From assembly GCA_039105265.1 (NCBI GenBank), contig JAPFFF010000009.1:5456001-5520000 (forward strand): a stretch of DNA of 64,000 bases, written 5' to 3'. This stretch comes from Tritrichomonas musculus (lineage: Eukaryota; Parabasalia; Tritrichomonadida; Tritrichomonadidae). Under the pieces are notes generated by a model. That model did no database searches and was not told where the DNA came from. It saw nothing but the letters and a program-made list of their open reading frames with translations. Below are positions 40,722 to 50,030 of this stretch, piece after piece (the first letter of the stretch is position 1; the number at the start of each line of letters is the position of its first letter). The position numbers were made by a program, and so were the translations under genes.

Positions 40722-42923
40722 ATGGATAATTTATCACAAAACAGTACAAATAATAACGAAAAATTAGAAAAAGAAAATAACAGTAATAATTACTCAGCAT
40801 TGGAATTTGATATATCTCTTGACGCATGCAATCATCCGCATAATGAAATAAATCAATATTCTAATCAAAATATTGAAGGTTTCTATGATATTATTAAAAT
40901 GCAGTCTAATGAAGTTAAATCGCTTATGATTCAAAGAGAAAGTTTTTTGAATTTGATTCAAAAATTTGATGATCTGAATTCCATAAACGAAAAAACTATC
41001 GAATCTTTAAATCATTATTTGGTTAAATTAGACCAAGAAAATTCAAATCTGAAAAATAAACTTTCTGAAGTTGAAAATAGATATCAAAAAAACAACCAAG
41101 ATTTCAACGATTTATATAATTTATTATTGAGAAAAGCTCCTCTTGAGATTTTGCAAAAAGTTAACATCGAAAAGCATCCTAAAGAACGAAGTTCAGAGTG
41201 TGAAAATATCACTGGAAATTTAAAAGAAGTTGTTGCTTTATTCGAAGAGCTATGCAGTCAGTATTCATCCTTTAAAAATGTTTCTTCCAGAGAAATTGTT
41301 CTTTTAGGTCATCTCAAAAATGCACTTGATTTTATAAGCATTTTTATTGATTCTCATGCGCTACAAAACACTGACATTGAGAAAAATTTAGTTATGAGTC
41401 AAATTGAACGAATTAAACAGTATATTAATCAGAATTATGGAAATGAAGATATTCAACCTGTTGTTAATTTGTTCCAGCAAAATAATTCTAAAGATCAAAT
41501 TGATACTATATATGCTTTTTTAAACAAGAACGCGAATGATATTGATGATGACAACAAAGATTCCCAAGTTAATAATTCATCGTCAATTCCTTTCAATGAA
41601 TTATATGCCTTATTTTTGTGTGTTATAGAGATGAATAATTTGTTATTCTCACAAAATGACAAGATTAGCCCAAATTTGTTGCAAAAAGTTAATGAATTAG
41701 AAGAAGCAAATAATAAATTAGCGAAATTCAGCAATACTTTCGATTCAAAATCCAAAGGTGTTTCAAGCATCGCTGAAGCATCGAATGAACAAAATTTTGA
41801 TACTCTCGATAGCCAACATTTCGCAAAAGAACCAAATAATTCAAAAAAATTGGTAAAGCCTAATGCAAATATGAATTTTCAATCTGATTCAAGTTTGATT
41901 GATAACAACTCTAGTCAAAATTCAAACTTTTCAAATAACAAGAAAAAAAATAATCAGAACACTATTCGAATGCTTATTTTGCAAAATCAGCAAAATGTTG
42001 ACAAAGTTAATTATCTAAAAGCAATGGTCCAGAGATTGAAGAAGGAGATCGCTTCAGAAAAAAAGAAATTTTTAGATTTTGAAAATTCATCGAACAGTCA
42101 GATTGATAAATTAAAATCTGAACTGCGTAAGAAAGATAAAATTTCGAGCCAATTGAGCAAATTAATGAAGCAAAACAAAAAATTATTAGATAATGTTAAT
42201 GAGTTAACTAATCGTAATATTCAAATCCAAGCAGACCTAGAAAATAAGAATATGAATGATTCTCCTTTTCAGGAAGAGGAATCTCATAAACAAAAAAATG
42301 ATGAGTCTGAAATAATAGAGAATCTCTATTCTGATGTCCAAACGCAAGCAGATGATCAAGCTTCAAACGATATAATTTTGAAATTACAAAAACAGATTTC
42401 TTCTCTGGAAAATGAATGTTCTGAATCACGCTTAAAACTTTTATCTTTATCAAACAGTAAAAATGATTTACTTTCGCAGAATGCCCAATTAAAGGTTTCC
42501 GAAAGAATGTTGAAATTAAAGATTTCGCAAATGGAAGAATTCATTGCGTACAAAGATGACCAAATTAAAACTCAAGCCAGAGTTCGAATTATAACAATAG
42601 AATCACAAAGTAATTTAAAAATTCAAGAATTAACTGAGCAACTAAAGAATCATGAATTCCTATTAAAAAATTTTGTTGAAACATACTTTAAGAGTATTCA
42701 AATTTCCAAAGAAACAAAATATCCAGAAATATTTTCAATGTTAGAACAAGAAATGATGAATATGAATTTATTTTATTCTCAAGAAACATTAAATGATGCA
42801 AGTAAAATAAGAAAAGAATTAAATTTGAAAAAATCGGATTCACTTTATGATGCATTTCATCAAATCAAAACTAATCTAGATAAACAGATAGAAATTGTGC
42901 AAAAATTAGATAAAGAAAAATAG
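40722..42923 (+). CDS. long coiled-coil hypothetical protein (733 aa)
   Basis: Starts at the ATG at 40722. It has an Asn-rich N-terminus (about 1-65), coiled coils at about 65-145 (IQKFDDLNSINEKTIESLNH, LDQENSNLKNKLSEVENRYQ), a more mixed helical part at about 150-340, a disordered Ser/Asn linker (about 340-410), and a second long coiled coil from about 415 to 645 (KVNYLKAMVQRLKKEIASEK). The C-terminal 90 residues are helical. It resembles centrosomal or golgin-like scaffold proteins in layout only. No named domain is visible. Coding AT bias is high but the frame is long and clean, so the gene is real. Confidence 0.75.
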   Translation: MDNLSQNSTNNNEKLEKENNSNNYSALEFDISLDACNHPHNEINQYSNQNIEGFYDIIKMQSNEVKSLMIQRESFLNLIQKFDDLNSINEKTIESLNHYLVKLDQENSNLKNKLSEVENRYQKNNQDFNDLYNLLLRKAPLEILQKVNIEKHPKERSSECENITGNLKEVVALFEELCSQYSSFKNVSSREIVLLGHLKNALDFISIFIDSHALQNTDIEKNLVMSQIERIKQYINQNYGNEDIQPVVNLFQQNNSKDQIDTIYAFLNKNANDIDDDNKDSQVNNSSSIPFNELYALFLCVIEMNNLLFSQNDKISPNLLQKVNELEEANNKLAKFSNTFDSKSKGVSSIAEASNEQNFDTLDSQHFAKEPNNSKKLVKPNANMNFQSDSSLIDNNSSQNSNFSNNKKKNNQNTIRMLILQNQQNVDKVNYLKAMVQRLKKEIASEKKKFLDFENSSNSQIDKLKSELRKKDKISSQLSKLMKQNKKLLDNVNELTNRNIQIQADLENKNMNDSPFQEEESHKQKNDESEIIENLYSDVQTQADDQASNDIILKLQKQISSLENECSESRLKLLSLSNSKNDLLSQNAQLKVSERMLKLKISQMEEFIAYKDDQIKTQARVRIITIESQSNLKIQELTEQLKNHEFLLKNFVETYFKSIQISKETKYPEIFSMLEQEMMNMNLFYSQETLNDASKIRKELNLKKSDSLYDAFHQIKTNLDKQIEIVQKLDKEK

Positions 42924-43253
42924 GTTTAATCAATTTGAAATAATGAAAATAAATAAATTGTAAGTAAAAAACAATAATCCCAATTAACATTTATATTTTC
43001 TGCAATATTTTCATTTTGTAATATATCAGTTAAATTTTTGAGACAGAATTTATATTATAGTAATTAAAATGATTGAACAAATCTTTATCAATCAAGATTC
43101 AGATTACATTTGATAAAAGAATTTTTTAAGATTTTTGAAATATTTTCGATATTCTATATGAATAAACTCATGATAGAAATTAAATGTATCTATAGTTTAT
43201 TAAATAACTGACTAATTATTTGAATTTAAATTAGAAAATTTAAATTAGAAAAT
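42924..43253. other. convergent intergenic DNA
   Basis: AT-rich 3' flanks of two converging genes. AAATTAGAAAATT is repeated directly at about 43225 and 43239. Nothing else seen. Confidence 0.5.
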
Positions 43254-44255
43254 TCATAACAATTGTTTTAACAAAAACTTTGTGATATCTGTATTATGGC
43301 AAAACTCAGCTCCATCTCTTGACAAGTCAGAACTACTTCTATATATCCCTGAGTAAAGAGGATTTAGGGCTCCACTAATTAAAGACCTTCCTTTGTAGCA
43401 AGCATTTGACACAGGATCATATAAATAGGATGGGACTCCTCGAAGAAGAGTGGCTACTAATCCGCCAATATCCCCAATCTGATATCCAAAATGCTCAGCT
43501 TTCACTGTCTCTAGCAATGATTGAATAGTATACGAACTATCAAGAGCTATGATATTTGAAGTATTTGCTTTTTTTTTTCTTTTCGATTTCAATTCAGTAA
43601 GTGATTTGTATTGTTCAACGCATGTAGAATTTAATGGCATTGGTGATAAAACTACAAATCCATGTTTATCTTTTATATTGTTAATGTTCTGTTTTGATTG
43701 AGAATTTGGAAAAGAAGATGAAATATTTAAAGCAAAGTGAAATAAAATATGGTATGAGGCTGGACCAATATATTTGATCAAACGGTATATTGATGGATTT
43801 AATAAAAAAGGCTTAATCGTTGGGGGCATATCGCTTTGAAAGGCAACATTTTCTGTGAGAGATGATTCATTGAAGCATATAGGGAAAAATGTGGAACTCT
43901 TTATTTTTTTTACAACATGAGCAAAAGATGGAGGATTAATTCTTGGAATATGTTGTGTGTTGCTTTCAGAGTCTTTTGGATAAGGGTTATCTATTGGCTG
44001 CAAAGCAATAACTGGTGCTGAATCAGTAGCTAATGCCAGAACTATGCTGTAAAATCGTATGATGATCTGACTATAATGATTTTTACTGAAAGTATGAAAT
44101 GAAATATTAAAATCTCTTTTTTTTTCTAACAATTTTTGTAATTTATCAACTCCATCTTCTAGATCCTTGCATGTATATCCAATTCCAGGATCATTACAGT
44201 TCTCCCGATTAAGATATGGAAGAAAAATAAATAAAGATGAAATAATAAAAATCAT
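43254..44255 (-). CDS. putative secreted or type II membrane protein (333 aa)
   Basis: Starts at the ATG at 44255. It begins with a hydrophobic stretch (MIFIISSLFIFLPYL), which can act as signal peptide or signal anchor. The rest is a single globular-looking chain with possible N-glycosylation sites (NIS, NES) and scattered Cys. The C-terminal third (IIALDSSYTIQSLLETVKAE, then HFGYQIGDIGGLVATLLRG) has the look of the nucleotide-sugar end of a GT-B glycosyltransferase, where an acidic or helical block precedes a GG-containing loop. I only suggest this; no motif is decisive. It is followed at 100 bp by 14-3-3, transcribed in the same direction. Confidence 0.6.
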   Translation of the reverse strand: MIFIISSLFIFLPYLNRENCNDPGIGYTCKDLEDGVDKLQKLLEKKRDFNISFHTFSKNHYSQIIIRFYSIVLALATDSAPVIALQPIDNPYPKDSESNTQHIPRINPPSFAHVVKKIKSSTFFPICFNESSLTENVAFQSDMPPTIKPFLLNPSIYRLIKYIGPASYHILFHFALNISSSFPNSQSKQNINNIKDKHGFVVLSPMPLNSTCVEQYKSLTELKSKRKKKANTSNIIALDSSYTIQSLLETVKAEHFGYQIGDIGGLVATLLRGVPSYLYDPVSNACYKGRSLISGALNPLYSGIYRSSSDLSRDGAEFCHNTDITKFLLKQLL

Positions 44256-44356
44256 TTAAAACTAAAATTTCATGTAACATGTCAAAAAATAAAAATAAAT
44301 AATTTTGCTAATTTAGTAAATTATTCAAGTGTTGTTTTTTGTTGAGAATAAGAAGT

Positions 44357-45076
44357 TTATGCTTCACCTTGTTCTTCTGTCCAAAGTGAAACGTTATCTT
44401 TGAGGAGTTGTAAAATGAGAGTTGCTTCAGAATATTCGTCTTCACCTAGTTCATCAAGAAGATCAACAGCTTCCTTAAATGACTTATCTGCTAATTTGAT
44501 GGCATCTTCCTTTTGGCCAATGATTTCATAAAGGAAAACAGAATAGTTGAGAGCTAAACCAAGGAAGGCTGGGTTTGCTTTTGTAAGTTCGCTTGTAGCA
44601 ATATTCATTGCTGCTTCATAAGATGCTTTAGCTTTTTCAGATCCTTCTTTTCTTTCAGATTCTGGTTTGAATTCAACTGAATACCTATAGTAATCTGCCT
44701 TGAGCTTTTCATAGAAGACTTTGGTTAAGGCATCGTCAGCTGCTGGAAGAAGCTTTTTATCGGTGAGGTCGATAAGTTCGTTGCAGTAGCCATCTAATTC
44801 AGTGACCAATTTGGTCCTTAATTCTTCAAGCTTAACAACACGTTCATTAATTGCTTTGATGGTTTCATCTTCAAGGAAGGCATTAACTGTTCTAAGAGCA
44901 CTACGGTCTGAGCCTGTAAGAGCCTTGTAGGCGACAGATAAGAGATTACGCTCATCTGGTGATAACTTGGGATCCATGTCGATGATTGTGTTGAGGTTTT
45001 TGATGACATCTTGGTAACGCTCAGCCTGGTCGGCAACACGAGCCATGAAGAACTTGAGTTCGCGATCGCTTGACAT
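44357..45076 (-). CDS. 14-3-3 phosphoserine-binding adaptor
   Basis: At 239 residues it has normal family size. RNLLSVAYKALTG, YYRYSVEF, LALNYSVFLYEI and LILQLLKDNVSLWT mark all nine-helix landmarks. By alignment to the zeta form, the phosphopeptide-binding residues Lys49, Arg56, Lys120, Arg127, Tyr128, Asn173 and Asn224 are kept, but Arg55 next to Arg56 is Asp (GSDRSALR instead of GARRSSWR). 14-3-3 dimers bind phosphorylated clients in signalling, the cell cycle and cytoskeletal control. The C-terminus ends WTEEQGEA. The start is fixed by the family-typical N-terminus SSDRELKFFMARVADQAERY. Call secure. Confidence 0.97.
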   Translation of the reverse strand: MSSDRELKFFMARVADQAERYQDVIKNLNTIIDMDPKLSPDERNLLSVAYKALTGSDRSALRTVNAFLEDETIKAINERVVKLEELRTKLVTELDGYCNELIDLTDKKLLPAADDALTKVFYEKLKADYYRYSVEFKPESERKEGSEKAKASYEAAMNIATSELTKANPAFLGLALNYSVFLYEIIGQKEDAIKLADKSFKEAVDLLDELGEDEYSEATLILQLLKDNVSLWTEEQGEA

Positions 45077-45746
45077 TTGTTTTTTTATGGTTGGTATAAA
45101 TTGTATTGATAACCGAAATGTAGGCTAATATATTAGGTTAATATTGGCCTGATCGATCATGTGAAAGGGGAATGTATTGACACGTTTTCAATTTTTGAGA
45201 AAAATTTCACAAAAAAGGTTGAATTTACTTGATTCGATAAAAATTGAAATTTTTTTATAAACAGTTACTTTTTGATAACGAGAGTTTATTGAAATTTTGA
45301 AATTTAAGAATATTCTTATTCAATTTTAAATAGTTATATCACTAAAAGATAATTAATTAATAAACCGTCTTTAACAAGATATCATTATTTTTGGGTGGCT
45401 TTTTAACCGATTTACATGTTCTATTACTTATTATTTATTGTATAAAAAAACTTTGGATGATAAATACAAATAATAGTAAACGATCTTGATGTATTGAAAA
45501 TTTAAGGTATTATTAAACGCTTTTGTATTCAAAATTTGGTGGGAGCACTCATTAATTGATAAGTATTCGTTAAAAAAATAAAATTATTTAAAAAAACACC
45601 GGAAAAAATATCACCCACTCATAAATGTTCCATGAAAACTATTGCTCATTTTAAACTTGGCTTTTGTTTAGTAGAAAAAAAAATTGTTAATAAGTATGAA
45701 AAACATATAATCAAAAATAACTAAAACTGAAAAAAAATATTTATTC
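45077..45746. other. AT-rich intergenic DNA
   Basis: Upstream of 14-3-3 (-) and downstream of formin (-). No gene seen. CCATA lies 12-16 bases before the 14-3-3 ATG but does not match the Inr consensus well. Confidence 0.5.
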
Positions 45747-48700
45747 TCATTTCTTTCCGAATTTTGCAAATGCAGCTTGTAAATCATTTGCAGCTGGCTG
45801 TGGTGGAGCATTATCTGGTCTTTCGACTTTCCTTAATTGAGCAGGGCCAGCAGCAAGTCTGTTCATTAATTCATCAAGGACACCTCTTTGTGCACCATCA
45901 TTTCCACCGATTTGAATTCCAGTTCTTTGAGCTGCAGGTGCTGCTGAGCCTCCTTGTTGTTTTCTAGCTGCTGCTCTTGCTTCTGCTGCCTTTCTCTGTT
46001 CATTCTGATCTTTAGCCTGTCTCAAAGACTCGGCAAGGTGAAGGAATATTCCGAAAAAGTCACTCATTGGTAACTTCTCTGGTTCATCACCATATGAAAT
46101 AACTAAATTCTTATAATCTTCATCAATTTGTTTGAAAGCATCGTTTGGTTTTGTGATTCTCTCTTGATTTGTTTCCATGAATTTGTTGAATTGTGGGTAT
46201 AAGTTTGATGGTTTCTCATCTAAAACCAATTTTTCTGCTGCTGGCATTGCATTTTTAAGTTTATTAAATGTTCCTTCTAAAGATTTATAATCTTTCTTTG
46301 TGGTTTCGAAGTCGTAAGTCAAACATTTCTTTAATATGTTCATATCATTCCATAAATCTTCCACTGGATATTGATCTGCAATAAAGTTAACTAAAAGAAC
46401 TCCTGATTTAATTGTTCTAATTTCTCTTACTTTGTCAAGGAATTCAAGTTTAAATCCATATGCGCCACCACGATTTGTTCCGCCATTAATAACGTTACCA
46501 ATTCTAAGGAGCATTGCAAGAAGTTCTTTCAATTTCTGTGAGTCGCGAATTGCTTTGATGCCTCCTTGGATGGTTTCAATTGGTGATTCAATATCTTTCA
46601 TTTGTTCATCAAAAGATTTCTTTAACAAGAGGAAATCAACATGAAGAGGGAGTAATTTAACCTCTCCAACAGCAAGGCAAAACTGCTCTGCCTTTCCAAG
46701 AAGACTTGGATCGCCATCATATGCTTGAACTGATCCTATTTCTTCTGGTGTTGGAAGATTAGATTTAAGTGCGTTAACTTCATCTTCAGTGATTGCATCA
46801 TCAAGTCTTCTGATCTGATCGGCGACTTCTTGGTTTGGACGCCTAAATCGAGTAACCATGATAGAAATTGATTTGGCTCTGTTTGAATCAAGAATTTCGA
46901 CAATCTTGGGCTTAGGTGGTGCTGCATCTGGAGAAGCTGCTGTTGGAGCTTTTTTGGCAGGTTCTGCTTGAGCAAAGAGTTCAATAAGTTCGTCCATATT
47001 AAATACGGCTTTGCTATCATCGATGTTCTTCCAAAGAGTCTTCTCTGATTGGGCATCTGGGATTTTTTGCCAGTAAATGGGTCGGCATGGCTTTGGTGGT
47101 TTGGGATTGGCTTTCTTTGGGGGGCCCATGGGTGGAGGGGGTGGAGGTGGGGCTCCTGGAGCAGGTGGAGCACCTGGTGGTGGGGGTGGCGGAGGTGGGG
47201 CGCCAGGAGGCGGGGGTGGGGGTGGAGGAGGTGGGGGCGGGGCTCCTCCTGCATCTCCTCCAGGTGGAGGTGGTGGAGGTGGAGGAGGTGGTGGTGGGGG
47301 TGGGGGTGGTGCTCCTCCTGCATCTGGTACTGGTGCAGCGCCTGCTTGTGCGTTTGCAAGTTGAAGCTTCAAATCTGATATTTCTCTTTCTTTTGCATCG
47401 AGTAATTCTGACATCTTTTGGAGTTTTTGCGCTGCCTCTGGATCTCCTCCTGCTGCTGGAGCTGCTGGAGCTGCTGCATCTGGTGTTGGTGTTGGAGATT
47501 CAACTGGAACTGCGCCACCTCGTTTCAAATTCTCGTTTTCTTGTGTAAGTTTTTTGACAATATTTACTTGTTCATCTTTTTGTTCAATGGCAAGCCTGGC
47601 AGAATCTTTGAGGCCAATAACCTGATCATTAAGCTGTTTAAGTTTGGATTCATATTCGTTGATAATTTGTTGTAGAGCTAATGAATCTGTTGCTTTTGCG
47701 GTTGCTGGAGTACTTGCTTTGTCATCAGTTGAATCTAAGTCATCATCAGAGTTTTTTTTTTGGTCAATTTTAGGTAATCCGCCTGATGCTGCTTCAGAAA
47801 TGAGTTCCATAATTGGTTGAGTTGCAATATCAGCGCCAACTCCAAAATATCTTTTTGCAAGTTCAGATGTAATATGGTTATCTGGTTCAAGTCGAAGCTT
47901 GATTGCCTTTTTCAAGTCACTTGCAAGACCATACACTTGCTGACACTTTTCTGGATGCCCAGCAGCTACGTTAATTCTGATTAAATTCGTCACATTAAAA
48001 ATGTAAATGGAAAGTGTTTTGAAAATAGCTGGATTACGGAAAGACAAGTCAAGAAGACCGAGAGAAACATTATACATTAAATAATTTGGATCGCATTGTT
48101 TCAAAAGCATATTGAAAACAGCTTTCTTGCTGAATGGATTAATAAGATGATTGGGGAAAACGCTTTTAATGCATTTTAGATCTTCATTAAAGTTTTCAAT
48201 AAATGATGTAATAACTGTTGGGGGATCTCTGATTGTTTTCAAAGCAGATACGACATTGGCTTTGTCCAAATCTAGAGCCCAATCAACATGAAGAGATTGT
48301 CTATCGCTTTCTTGTAAAAGCATAAAGAGGCCATTTAAAAATGAAGCAAGTGATTTATGAAAACTAGCTGATTTATTTTCAAGAATGCAGTTAGAAATGA
48401 TTTTCCAGCCATGATGTCCTCTATAAAGGTGTCTAATTGTATCAAGAAGTGAAGCTATAGTTTTGGTTTGTTTCTCAGGTGTCTGATCACAGAAAAGGAA
48501 AACCAGTGAAATCTCAAGAACAATATCAACTGTTCTTGGTACTGGAGGAAATATGCATCCCAAAATTAATCTTAAGGTACCTGAAGATTTTGTAAGTAGT
48601 TTAATACCATCCATTGAGTTTGATATGTTTCTTAAGCAAATTAAAGTATTTAACAAAATTTCACCTTCTCCACTTGTTAAATCTTCGTATCCTGAAAGTT

Positions 48701-49103
48701 TTCCTTCCAACATTGAAAGTAGAGATAAGAGGAAATTGTGTCCGTCAGCTTTATAAAACCTTCTTGCCCATTCCATTCTGATAGTTGCAATGTCTTGGGC
48801 CACAGAATTCAGGAGATTTGGAGTTACCTTCTTACGTAATTCTTTTAAAAGGTATTCTGGAGCTGGAACTTGACTATCCAGTTGACGTTGACGTACAATC
48901 ATCTGCCACTTATCATCTATCGATTTAGCTTCGAGAGGTTCTCTTTTTTTACCGTGAAGATCCATATCATCTAACAATTCTTGAACCATTCGAAGTACTT
49001 GATTGTTATCTGGACGTTGCTGTGATATATTAGTAGAACCAAACATCTCCATTTGTGGAGCAGCTGGAGCAGGCTGCTGAGTAGTTGTCTTTCTCTTCGT
49101 CAT
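45747..49103 (-). CDS. Diaphanous-related formin
   Basis: A protein of 1,118 residues with full DRF layout. The GBD-like start (VQELLDDMDLHGKKREPLEA) leads into an FH3/DID armadillo region to about residue 400 (FLLSLLSMLEGKLSGYEDL, TLICLRNISNSMDGIKLL). A coiled coil follows at about 465-530. FH1 spans about 590-665 with several runs of 7-15 prolines for profilin-actin. FH2 spans about 670-1055: RPIYWQKIPDAQSEKTLWK, then LLRIGNVINGGTNRGGAYGF, the most conserved FH2 block. Near the end GVLDELMNRLAAG followed by basic residues fits a DAD. Rho-type GTPases would relieve the DID-DAD lock and let FH2 nucleate and elongate unbranched actin. The ATG at 49103 is the first in frame. Confidence 0.95.
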   Translation of the reverse strand: MTKRKTTTQQPAPAAPQMEMFGSTNISQQRPDNNQVLRMVQELLDDMDLHGKKREPLEAKSIDDKWQMIVRQRQLDSQVPAPEYLLKELRKKVTPNLLNSVAQDIATIRMEWARRFYKADGHNFLLSLLSMLEGKLSGYEDLTSGEGEILLNTLICLRNISNSMDGIKLLTKSSGTLRLILGCIFPPVPRTVDIVLEISLVFLFCDQTPEKQTKTIASLLDTIRHLYRGHHGWKIISNCILENKSASFHKSLASFLNGLFMLLQESDRQSLHVDWALDLDKANVVSALKTIRDPPTVITSFIENFNEDLKCIKSVFPNHLINPFSKKAVFNMLLKQCDPNYLMYNVSLGLLDLSFRNPAIFKTLSIYIFNVTNLIRINVAAGHPEKCQQVYGLASDLKKAIKLRLEPDNHITSELAKRYFGVGADIATQPIMELISEAASGGLPKIDQKKNSDDDLDSTDDKASTPATAKATDSLALQQIINEYESKLKQLNDQVIGLKDSARLAIEQKDEQVNIVKKLTQENENLKRGGAVPVESPTPTPDAAAPAAPAAGGDPEAAQKLQKMSELLDAKEREISDLKLQLANAQAGAAPVPDAGGAPPPPPPPPPPPPPPPPGGDAGGAPPPPPPPPPPPPGAPPPPPPPPGAPPAPGAPPPPPPPMGPPKKANPKPPKPCRPIYWQKIPDAQSEKTLWKNIDDSKAVFNMDELIELFAQAEPAKKAPTAASPDAAPPKPKIVEILDSNRAKSISIMVTRFRRPNQEVADQIRRLDDAITEDEVNALKSNLPTPEEIGSVQAYDGDPSLLGKAEQFCLAVGEVKLLPLHVDFLLLKKSFDEQMKDIESPIETIQGGIKAIRDSQKLKELLAMLLRIGNVINGGTNRGGAYGFKLEFLDKVREIRTIKSGVLLVNFIADQYPVEDLWNDMNILKKCLTYDFETTKKDYKSLEGTFNKLKNAMPAAEKLVLDEKPSNLYPQFNKFMETNQERITKPNDAFKQIDEDYKNLVISYGDEPEKLPMSDFFGIFLHLAESLRQAKDQNEQRKAAEARAAARKQQGGSAAPAAQRTGIQIGGNDGAQRGVLDELMNRLAAGPAQLRKVERPDNAPPQPAANDLQAAFAKFGKK
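47111..47332 (-). repeat. FH1 polyproline-encoding low-complexity tract
   Basis: CCX-rich on the coding strand (GGTGG-rich on plus), giving long proline runs interrupted by GGDAGGA, GA and APG. It is a local GC-rich patch made by codon bias. It yields a spurious poly-Gly open frame on the plus strand. Confidence 0.9.
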
Positions 49104-50030
49104 CTTTGATGTGATTTATCAGAATTTTTTGATGATGTTTTTAAAAAGTGGAAATTTTTGTTAAATATATTTTTTATTATTATCTTCAATCAATAGAAAA
49201 AAGATTAAGATCATATAGTTTTTCAATTACTTAATCAATGTGAATTTTTTATCAAAATCGCAATTTTGTTTTTGCAATTGCGCTAAATAAAACTCCTATT
49301 TATAATATGCAATTATGAGAAATAACCTAAATACATAAAAAGTGAGAAAATTGTTAGATCATTTGTATGTGTAAAGTAAGATTCAAAAGGATTGGGAAAA
49401 ACTTTTTCAATATGTAAAGGTCAAAATTACTCATTTTAAAGATCAATAAGTCCCAAATAGAATCCAAGATTTTCAGAGAAACATTGAAAAAAATTGAATG
49501 TTGTCCCAAGCATTTTGAATCCAACTTTATAATAATTTCACTTTTTAAATATTGAACCGACTTTTTAAATCAACGACATCTCATTCACTTTATTCTCCTT
49601 TATCGAGATTCAAGTAAAAGTAAAAATGAATGATAAAATAACTAATTACGAGATTAGACCAAGTTCTTTTTACTTTTAATGCTTATTAAAGCATCTTCTT
49701 TTCAGATTTTGAAAATAATTATCCTTTGTACATTAAAAGATATTTTTGAAGTTATACTGCTCATATATTTTATGTACAAATAATACAATGGCTATTATTT
49801 TATAAAATCATATTTTTGGAATATAAATATGAATTCATATACTATTATTTAGTTTCATTAAATTGTTGTGACTTGCAATTTTGAATGCATTATATGTGTG
49901 GCATCTGTTCAAATATCAGGCATTCAACGAAAAAAATATTAAAAATTGAAAGTTCGTTACTATTTTTTTTGTTCTCTGAAATTGTCAAATCTTTTTAAAT
50001 TGAGTCCTCAAAAAGTTTAGCGTTTTCAAA
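49104..50030. promoter_or_regulatory. divergent intergenic region, formin / LIM protein
   Basis: A 927-bp AT-rich region between divergent cytoskeletal genes. It contains one AAGGTCAA at 49417-49424. No gene or larger repeat seen. Confidence 0.4.

Noticed and set aside
47077-47364. Plus-strand poly-Gly open frame
   Set aside because: It is the complement of the formin FH1 polyproline tract; composition and position explain it fully.
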